Assembly: GCF_026420845.1 (NCBI RefSeq)
Contig: NZ_JAOWCB010000003.1
Span: 1 to 64,000 of the forward strand
DNA length: 64,000 bases
Direction: 5' to 3'
Source of the DNA: Streptomyces sp. PR69
GTDB lineage: Bacteria; Actinomycetota; Actinomycetes; Streptomycetales; Streptomycetaceae
In this document: one piece after another, positions 58,135 to 64,000 of the stretch
Layout: each line of letters begins with the position of its first letter
Position numbering within the stretch: position 1 is the first letter of the stretch
Program-made: the position numbers and the translations under genes
The notes under the pieces: generated by a model
What the model saw: only the letters and a program-made list of their open reading frames with translations
The model's database searches: none
Told to the model about the DNA's origin: nothing

Positions 58135-58985
58135 TCCTCCCTCCCCGCGCCGTACCCCGTCCGGGACCCGATGCCTGGCCCCGACAGCAGGGTCACCTGC
58201 GGAATGCCGGTGCGCGGATGCTCGGTGACATCCGCGTCGACGCGGTAGACGTCGGCCAGCAGGGCGGGGGTGAGGACGTCGGACGGCGGCCCTGAGGCGA
58301 CTGCCCGGCCGCGGTCCATGACGCAGATCCGGTCGCAGAACGCCGCGGCCAGATTGAGGTCGTGGAGCGCGACGAGCGCCGTCACGCCGAGCCCGCGGAC
58401 GAGCCGGAGGGCTTCGAGCTGATGGCGCAGGTCCAGATGGTTGGTCGGCTCGTCCAGCACCATGGTGCCGGTGCGCTGGGCGAGCGCCCGGGCGATCAGC
58501 ACGCGCTGTTTCTCGCCGCCGGAGAGCCGGTCGAACGCGGCGTCGGCCAGGGCGGCGACGTCGAGCTGTCCGAGCGCCCACAGGATGATGCCCCGGTCGC
58601 CGGCGTCGTCGCCCGCGAAGGCCCGCTTGTGCGGGGTGCGGCCCATGGCCACCACGTCGTACACGGTCAGCTCGAACTCGCCCGTGCTTTCCTGCAGTAC
58701 GGCGGCGAGCCGCTGCGCCGCGCGTCTGCCCGGCATCCGCCAGACGTCCTCGCCGTCCAGCAGCACCCTGCCCGACGTGGGGCGCAGCGCACGGTAGACG
58801 GTGCGCAGCAGCGTGGACTTGCCGGCGCCGTTGGGGCCCGCCAGCCCCACCACTTCGCCGGGCGCGACCGACAGCCGGATGCCGTCGACGAGTCTTCTTC
58901 CGCCGGTTTCAACTGTGATGTCCTGGATGTCGAGTGCGCCCGGCTCCACATCCGGCCGGCTGGCGACGGGCAGTGGCAGTGGCAT
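58131..58985 (-). CDS. btuD: Cobalamin/iron-type ABC importer ATPase (BtuD-like)
   Basis: ATP-binding subunit of 284 residues of the FecE/BtuD family: Walker A GPNGAGKST, signature LSGGEKQRVLIARAL, Walker B TMVLDEPTNHLDLRHQ, H-loop ALHDLNLAAAFCD. ATG 58985 shares a base with the permease stop (TGATG). It is in a cobalamin-riboswitch operon, which argues for corrinoids rather than siderophores. Confidence 0.88.
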   Translation of the reverse strand: MPLPLPVASRPDVEPGALDIQDITVETGGRRLVDGIRLSVAPGEVVGLAGPNGAGKSTLLRTVYRALRPTSGRVLLDGEDVWRMPGRRAAQRLAAVLQESTGEFELTVYDVVAMGRTPHKRAFAGDDAGDRGIILWALGQLDVAALADAAFDRLSGGEKQRVLIARALAQRTGTMVLDEPTNHLDLRHQLEALRLVRGLGVTALVALHDLNLAAAFCDRICVMDRGRAVASGPPSDVLTPALLADVYRVDADVTEHPRTGIPQVTLLSGPGIGSRTGYGAGREE

Positions 58986-60127
58986 CAGGAGGTCGCCTTC
59001 CGTCGCATCAGCCAGAGGAAGAACGGGCCGCCGACGAGGGCGGTGAGGATGCCGACGGGGATCTCCTCCGGGGTCATGAGCGTGCGTGCGGCGAGGTCGG
59101 CCGCGATGAGGAAGGCCGCGCCGAGCAGGGCCGCGGCGGGCAGCGCACGGCGGTGATCGGCGCCCACGAGCAGCCGCACCACATGCGGCATGATCAGGCC
59201 GACGAAGCCAATCTGGCCGCTGACCGCGACGATGGCGCCGATCATCAGCGCGACCAGGACGAACAGCGCGCCGCGGAAGCGGTGCACGTCCAGGCCGAGG
59301 GCGGCGGCGGCCTCCTCGCCCGCGAGCAGCAGATTGAGCGGCCGGCAGACGCCGAGCAGAACGGCAGTCCCGAGCAGCACCGCCGCCACCGGGATCCACA
59401 CCGCCGTCCAGGAGGTGCCGGCCAGTCCGCCGAGCATCCAGCGCAGCGCCGCCTGCGTCTTGTGCGGGTCGTCGGAGGTGACGACCAGGAAGCTGGCCAC
59501 GGCCGAGAGCACCTCGGCCATGGCGACGCCTGCCAGCACCAGCCGGACCGTGGTCATCCGTCCGCCTGATCTGGCGAGGAAGTAGACGGCGACCAGTGCC
59601 GCGAGCGCTCCGCAGAACGCCGCGATGGGCAGGGAGAACATCCCGAACAGCGTGACGCCGCAGACCAGGACCAGGACCGCGCCGACGGCGGCCCCGGAGG
59701 AGACGCCGAGCAGCATGGGGTCGGCCAGCGGATTGCGGACCAGGGCCTGGAGCGCCATGCCGCATACGGCGAGCCCGGCCCCGACGACCGCGCTCAGCAG
59801 TACGCGCGGCAGCCGGACGTCGAGGACGATCGTCTCCCGTACGGGGGTCCAGGTGACATCCGCCAGCGCCGGGTGGAGCTTGTGCAGCAGGATGCCCCAG
59901 ACCTGGCCGGCCGGGATGCTGATCGAGCCGGCGGCGATCCCGGCGGTGGCCGTCGCGGCCAGCAGGGCGCCGAGGAGCACAAGGACGAGAGGGTAGGGGA
60001 TGCGGGTGCGGCCGCCCGGGGCCGTGCCGGCGCCCGGGTGCCCGGGCGCCGGCGTGTCAGCCGTCTTCTGTGCGACGGCCGTACTGGATGTGCTGGCTGT
60101 GCCGACCGTGTCGGCTATGTCGCTCAC
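58985..60127 (-). CDS. btuC: Cobalamin/iron-type ABC importer permease (BtuC-like, FecCD)
   Basis: FecCD-family permease of 380 residues with about ten membrane helices. Landmarks are RLPRVLLSAVVGAGLAVCGMALQALVRNPLADPMLLGVSSGAAVGA and GQIGFVGLIMPHVVRLLVGADHR. A 45-residue Ala/Thr/Pro-rich cytoplasmic tail precedes the first helix. The GTG at 60127 overlaps the btuF stop (GTGA). Confidence 0.88.
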   Translation of the reverse strand: MSDIADTVGTASTSSTAVAQKTADTPAPGHPGAGTAPGGRTRIPYPLVLVLLGALLAATATAGIAAGSISIPAGQVWGILLHKLHPALADVTWTPVRETIVLDVRLPRVLLSAVVGAGLAVCGMALQALVRNPLADPMLLGVSSGAAVGAVLVLVCGVTLFGMFSLPIAAFCGALAALVAVYFLARSGGRMTTVRLVLAGVAMAEVLSAVASFLVVTSDDPHKTQAALRWMLGGLAGTSWTAVWIPVAAVLLGTAVLLGVCRPLNLLLAGEEAAAALGLDVHRFRGALFVLVALMIGAIVAVSGQIGFVGLIMPHVVRLLVGADHRRALPAAALLGAAFLIAADLAARTLMTPEEIPVGILTALVGGPFFLWLMRRKATS

Positions 60128-61113
60128 TTGAAGCGTTCCGGGTGGAGCTGGCGGGCCAGGGACTCCACTCCCGCGGGCGCGCGGACGCCCAGCACGGCGG
60201 AGGACAGCGGCAGCACCGCGAAGCTCTTGTTCTTGATCGCGGGAACGTCCTTCAGCGCCGGGTGGCCGAGGAGGAACTTCTTCTTGTCCTCGACGGGCTG
60301 GTCGCCGTAGTCATAGATGAGGATGGTCTCAGGGGCTCGCTCGGCCACCTGCTCGAACGACACATCGCCCCATGCCTTGTCGACGTCGGCGAAGAGGTTC
60401 ACTCCGCCCGCCCGCTTGATCATCTCGTTGCCGATGCCCGCGCCGCCCGCGGTGAAGGCGGTCTTGTCACCGCTGTCGTAGACGAAGACCTTCCTCGGCT
60501 CGACCCCGGCGAGCTTGGCGTCGACGCCGTCGAGGGTCTTGTGGAGCTTCTTGAGCTGCTGCTCGCCGCGGTCCGCGACGCCGAAGACCTTGGCCACATT
60601 GCGGATCTCCTGGTCCAGCGTGTCCATGGTCACCGGCCCGTCGGGGCACTCCTCGATGTTCAGATAGGAGTTGACGCCGGTCTTCTTCAGGGCGTCGCGA
60701 CTACGGCCTTCCTTCTCCTCGAAGGCGCTGGCGAACCCTCCGTAGGCGAAGTCCGGTTCGGCCGCAAGCAGCGTCTCGAAGGACGGATACTTCTTGGCCA
60801 GGACCTTGATGGAGCCATAGGCGTCCTGGTATTCGGGCAGGATCTTGTCGTCGAGGTAGGCGGTGCCGACCAGGGACTTCTCCAGGCCGAGCGCCAGCAT
60901 GACCTCCGTGGCGTGCTGGTTCAGCGACACCGCTCGCTCCGGCGGGCGCTGGTATGTGGTCTTCACCCCGCAGTTGGAGACGGTGACCGGGAAGCCCTCG
61001 GCGGCGGATGCGGCCGGCGCGGAGCCGCCCTCGGAGGCGCCGCCGCAGCCGGATATCAGCAGGGTTGCCGCGGCCACGGCAGAAAGCAGGGACAGGGGGC
61101 GCTTGCCCGTCAT
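60124..61113 (-). CDS. btuF: Cobalamin-type substrate-binding lipoprotein (BtuF-like)
   Basis: Type III periplasmic-binding-fold lipoprotein of 329 residues with lipobox LLISGC (Cys23). It has the RAVSLNQHATEVMLALGLEKSLVGT segment and the C-terminal AVLPLSSAVLGVRAPAGVESLARQLHPERF. ATG 61113 follows GAGGA. The cobalamin riboswitch 150 bp upstream makes corrinoid the likely ligand, although sequence alone would also fit ferric siderophores. Confidence 0.88.
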   Translation of the reverse strand: MTGKRPLSLLSAVAAATLLISGCGGASEGGSAPAASAAEGFPVTVSNCGVKTTYQRPPERAVSLNQHATEVMLALGLEKSLVGTAYLDDKILPEYQDAYGSIKVLAKKYPSFETLLAAEPDFAYGGFASAFEEKEGRSRDALKKTGVNSYLNIEECPDGPVTMDTLDQEIRNVAKVFGVADRGEQQLKKLHKTLDGVDAKLAGVEPRKVFVYDSGDKTAFTAGGAGIGNEMIKRAGGVNLFADVDKAWGDVSFEQVAERAPETILIYDYGDQPVEDKKKFLLGHPALKDVPAIKNKSFAVLPLSSAVLGVRAPAGVESLARQLHPERFK

Positions 61114-61227
61114 GGGTGGGTCCTCTCACCGCAGGGTGGATCGGCTGGCTCGGATGGTCCTGGAGCGGAGCGCGGCGGCCGAACGGCCGCGCGCCGGCCC
61201 TGATCGGCCGGCAAACCCACCGTGGGC

Positions 61228-61263
61228 ATGCAAAACCCTCCCCTCTGGGGAAATCCGCCCCAG
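61228..61263 (-). terminator. Possible expression-platform hairpin of the btu riboswitch
   Basis: On the minus strand CTGGGG-(7)-CCCCAG is followed by AGGGGAGGGTTTTG, an intrinsic-terminator-like hairpin with a short T-run just after the aptamer. Confidence 0.45.
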
Positions 61264-61269
61264 TTCCAT

Positions 61270-61440
61270 TGAGGAGGCGACCGCGTGAGTCTCCTGGCTC
61301 TCGGGTCATGGCTCGTCCCGGCCTTCCCACCCGCATCCGGGCAGTGGTCTGTTCGGGATCTGCTCGCCGATCACAGTGGCGGGACCGCGCCGGAATCTCA
61401 CCGGCTTCCTCGTTCCGCCGTCGCCTTTCGGCTGACATCA
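61270..61440 (-). promoter_or_regulatory. Cobalamin riboswitch upstream of the btu-type operon
   Basis: Read on the minus strand: GAGGAAGCCGGTGAGATTCC then GGCGCGGTCCCGCCACTGTG (about 61411-61365), the middle GGGTGGGAAGGCC, and the 3' box GAGAGCCAGGAGACTCACG (about 61305-61287). These are the canonical B12-riboswitch elements, including the GCCACTG-type box. Ligand binding should repress btuFCD and the FhuF-like gene. Confidence 0.95.
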
Positions 61441-61523
61441 TGGCAGAAAGCAGCGCCCTGGCCCACCGCGTGTGCGGCGCGACGCCGTTGTGCGGGGGTC
61501 CGGCGCGCGCCGGTCAGAGCATC

Positions 61524-62690
61524 TCAGGCAGGCAGATCACCGGCATCGTCGGCCCCGCAGCTCTGTGCGAGCGCGTCCAGCCGCTCCTGCTGCTCTGCGC
61601 GGCGGGCCTTGACATAGGCGATCTGCCTGCGGGGAGTGCAGCCGCGCAGCAGCTTGGCCCGGTCCGACCCGGTGGAGTAGTGGATATGGGAGAGTCCCTC
61701 GGCCTGGGCCAGCCGCAGCAGTTCGTAGTAGACGAGGCCGAAGTAGAGCGGCAGAGGGCCCTGCACGTCGTAGTCGAAGCCCGCCTGGCGTGCGTACAGC
61801 TCACCTCGGTGGGTGAAGGTCAGGACGAAGCCCGCGAGCCGCCCGCCGAGGTGCGCCGTCGTCACCCGGGCCGTGTCCGGGGCGTGCGTGCGGATGCTGT
61901 GCAGGACGCGTTGGAAGGCGTCCGGGTCGGCCGGGGTGCCGTACTTGGCGTAGAGGGCGAGCTCCAGGGGGGCGAGTTCCCCGATGAGCTGTTCGCTGAG
62001 CGGCTGTGTACGGTAGCCGACGCCGGCTTCGTCCAGGATGCGTGCCTCGCGGGCGAGCTTGCGCCGCCTGCGCGGTTCAAAGCGCCCCAGGTAGGCGTCG
62101 AAGCCGCCGCCGTCCGGGACCGGCAGGGAATAGGCCCGCTGGCCGGGCAGTGCGGCGTAGCCGCGCCCGGCCAGGACGGAACGGAGCTGCTCGTCATCCT
62201 CGTCGGCGTACAGGAACGCCACCGATTCCAGCTGCGCGGCCCGCGCTTCCCGCTCCGCGGCCTCGGCCAGCGCGGTCAGCACCTCGCGCTGCCGCTCCGG
62301 GGGCAGGGAGGTGTCGAGACCGGCCTTGGTGTGCGAGGGGTTGCGTCCCCCGCAGGCCAGGGCGGGCAGCAGCCCGGCGGCCCACGGGGCGTCCTCGCCC
62401 GTCGCGCTCCGGTGGATGGCGTCGACGACCCGGCCGGGGCTGCAGAAGACGAAGGGCGTGCCGGGGTGCAGCGGATAGGCGGGCAGCACGCCCACGGCCC
62501 GGCCGCTCAGACGGGCGGTGAGATAGTACGGAGCGGGCTCGGCGGTGGCGTGCGCGTGGCGCAGCCAGGGGCCCGCCGCGTAGAAGCCGCGGGGGCCGAG
62601 AAGGGCGTCCCAGCGTTCCGTCCCGCTCTCGTCGGGCTCGCGGCGCACCGTGACGTCAACGGCGGACGACGCGCCCGTCGCGGGGGTCAT
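61524..62690 (-). CDS. GNAT/FemAB-fold acyl or aminoacyl transferase
   Basis: Protein of 388 residues with a duplicated GNAT-like fold of the Acetyltransf_6 (BioF2-like) family. Landmarks are GGFDAYLGRFEPRRRRKLAREARIL in the middle and a C-terminal half with YARQAGFDYDVQGPLPLYFGLVYYELLRLAQAEGLSHIHYSTGSDRAK. Relatives include FemAB-like aminoacyl-tRNA transferases and exopolysaccharide acetyltransferases. The ATG overlaps the ATP-grasp stop as ATGA, so the two work together. Substrate unknown. Confidence 0.82.
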   Translation of the reverse strand: MTPATGASSAVDVTVRREPDESGTERWDALLGPRGFYAAGPWLRHAHATAEPAPYYLTARLSGRAVGVLPAYPLHPGTPFVFCSPGRVVDAIHRSATGEDAPWAAGLLPALACGGRNPSHTKAGLDTSLPPERQREVLTALAEAAEREARAAQLESVAFLYADEDDEQLRSVLAGRGYAALPGQRAYSLPVPDGGGFDAYLGRFEPRRRRKLAREARILDEAGVGYRTQPLSEQLIGELAPLELALYAKYGTPADPDAFQRVLHSIRTHAPDTARVTTAHLGGRLAGFVLTFTHRGELYARQAGFDYDVQGPLPLYFGLVYYELLRLAQAEGLSHIHYSTGSDRAKLLRGCTPRRQIAYVKARRAEQQERLDALAQSCGADDAGDLPA

Positions 62691-63988
62691 CGCCGCCCGC
62701 CGGGCGTCGCGCCGCGGGTGTCGATCACGGGGGTGAGCTGGCCGAGGGCGGCCTCGGCCCGGCGTACGGCGTCGCCGGTGGTGTCGCCGGACGCGACGAC
62801 GCAGCCGAGCAGATCGAGGTTGCTCTCGGGGGGCCGTACCGCGTCGCCGGGGTGTGCCTCCAGATCGACCTCCACGACGCCGGGGACACGGCGCGCCAGC
62901 TCCGTGCCTTCGACGGCGGTGAGGACGCCGGCCGCGCGGGCGGCCAGATACCGGGAGGCGGCGGCTCGGCTGCGGGTCGCGGTCAGCTCGGCCGGCTGCC
63001 CGGTGTGCAGCCGAACGACCTCGCGCTGCAGATGGATGCCGGTCGCTTCGCGGATCAGCATGCTGATCTCGGCCCCGGCCATCCGGCCGTTGACCTCCAC
63101 GACGAAGGGGCCCTTCTCGGTCATCTTGACCTCGACGTGCGCGGCGCCGAAGTCATGGCCGACGGCCTGCAGGGCGCGCAGGGCGAGTTCGGTGCACTCC
63201 TCGCGTACGGGGGCGGAGAGCATGGAGGGGAAGGTGTCTCCCATTTCGACGAAGTGCGGGTGGGGGCCGAGCGCCTTGTCGGTGACGCCGAGGACGGTCC
63301 GCTCGCCCGCCGAGAGGACCGATTCCACGCTCACCTCGTAGCCGAGGAGGTACTCCTCGACCAGCGCGCCGGGGCGGCGGGGCTGTCCGCGGAAGTCGGT
63401 GGGGCGGGAGCTGATCGCTCGGTAGGCGTCGAGGACCTCGTCCGGAGTGCGGCAGAGGCTGACGCCGATGCTCGCGGACTCGGTCATCGGCTTGACGACG
63501 CACGGGTAGCCGAAGCGGTCAGCGGCGGCCAGCGCGGCCTGTTCGGACGTCGCCTGGCAGAAGCCCGGCACGGCGACGCCGGCCGCGGCGCAGGCCTGCC
63601 GCATCAGCAGCTTGTCCCGGCAGACGCGGGCGGCCTGCGGGGACAGCCCCGGCAGGCCGAGGCGGGAGGCGGCCTCGGCCACGATGGGGATGTTGTAGTC
63701 GGTCACGGTGAGCACTCCGCTGAGCCGGCCCGCGCTGCGGCAGGGCTCCAGGGCGGCGACCACGGCGTCGACGGAGTTGGTGTCCGTGCGGACGATCTCG
63801 TCGATGTGCCGGGCGAACACCTCCTCGGCCAGGCTCACGGTCCGGTAGCGGTCGGGGTCGTTGCTCAGCAGCAGGGTGTGGAAGCCGAGTTCGTGCGCCG
63901 CGCGCAGCGGGGTGAGGCCGAAGTTGGACAACTGGCTTTCGACGACGGCGAGTACGCCGGGGCCGGTCGGCCGGGGTGTGGTGGTCAT
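62687..63988 (-). CDS. ATP-grasp carboxylate-amine ligase
   Basis: Protein of 433 residues. A pre-ATP-grasp N-domain (VVESQLSNFGLTPLRAAHELGFHTLLLSND) precedes the ATP-grasp fold (FGYPCVVKPMTESASIGVSL, VEEYLLGYEVSVESVL, the Mg ligands in GAAHVEVKMTEKGPFVVEVNGRMAG). Enzymes of this type join an acyl phosphate to an amine, for example in dipeptide or amino-acid-derived natural products. The start is the ATG at 63988; only 12 bases of upstream sequence lie in the window, so the operon could begin further out. Linked by ATGA to the transferase gene. Confidence 0.88.
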   Translation of the reverse strand: MTTTPRPTGPGVLAVVESQLSNFGLTPLRAAHELGFHTLLLSNDPDRYRTVSLAEEVFARHIDEIVRTDTNSVDAVVAALEPCRSAGRLSGVLTVTDYNIPIVAEAASRLGLPGLSPQAARVCRDKLLMRQACAAAGVAVPGFCQATSEQAALAAADRFGYPCVVKPMTESASIGVSLCRTPDEVLDAYRAISSRPTDFRGQPRRPGALVEEYLLGYEVSVESVLSAGERTVLGVTDKALGPHPHFVEMGDTFPSMLSAPVREECTELALRALQAVGHDFGAAHVEVKMTEKGPFVVEVNGRMAGAEISMLIREATGIHLQREVVRLHTGQPAELTATRSRAAASRYLAARAAGVLTAVEGTELARRVPGVVEVDLEAHPGDAVRPPESNLDLLGCVVASGDTTGDAVRRAEAALGQLTPVIDTRGATPGGRR

Positions 63989-64000
63989 GCGTGCTGTTCT

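Noticed and set aside
58131..61113. Annotation as an iron-siderophore importer
   Set aside because: Protein families fit both, but the cobalamin riboswitch directly upstream decides for corrinoid uptake. I see no iron-box.

Overview
The window is high-GC (roughly 70-75%) actinobacterial DNA and almost certainly a Streptomyces chromosome. The evidence is the strong third-position GC bias, GTG and TTG starts, GTGA/ATGA stop-start overlaps, a complete conservon (cvn) operon, a fused SecDF beside separate-type paralogues known in the genus, and many Streptomyces-typical families. I see no rRNA, tRNA, CRISPR array, insertion sequence or phage gene.

Layout. 0.2-6 kb: secDF, a LysR regulator and the threonine-degradation pair tdh-kbl. 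6-13 kb: a DNA-binding protein, then an expanded conservon (MHYT membrane protein, CvnA kinase-like protein, CvnB, CvnC, CvnD, plus a second roadblock protein). 13-24 kb: a methyltransferase, a fatty acid desaturase, a GAF-domain regulator followed by an aldehyde dehydrogenase, an ABC exporter, DoxX and a long GAPDH. 24-26.3 kb: a ribosome-hibernation factor next to a Vms1/baeRF-type peptidyl-tRNA hydrolase, a dormancy or ribosome-rescue pair.

26.7-35.7 kb is the main biosynthetic locus: six tightly coupled genes (two KAS III/OleA-like, OleC-like, OleD-like, NRPS C-A-T, formyltransferase). Their order and content match the lipstatin operon lstABCDEF of Streptomyces toxytricini, so a lipstatin-type N-formyl-aminoacyl beta-lactone lipase inhibitor is predicted. 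A DUF779 gene follows immediately. Its nearest upstream motif is also found in front of the distant aldehyde dehydrogenase.

36.6-42.1 kb: a five-gene peptide/nickel-type ABC transporter, probably nikABCDE. Its promoter spacer is filled by a palindrome close to the Nur (nickel) box, and the first ATPase gene begins with three perfect-length 90-bp tandem repeats. 42-49 kb: housekeeping and accessory enzymes. 49.3-51 kb: a secreted subtilisin with a P domain. 51.6-53.1 kb: a DevR/OsdR-like response regulator divergent from a PNPOx-like flavoprotein, with three repeated operator-like boxes between them.

53.5-61.4 kb is a vitamin B12 island. A cobalamin riboswitch precedes metE on the plus strand. 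A second one on the minus strand precedes btuF-btuC-btuD plus an FhuF-like 2Fe-2S protein, with cobF further downstream. The two riboswitch-led units converge on a strong terminator. The right edge holds an ATP-grasp ligase and a GNAT/FemAB-fold transferase that are translationally coupled and may start another pathway beyond the window.
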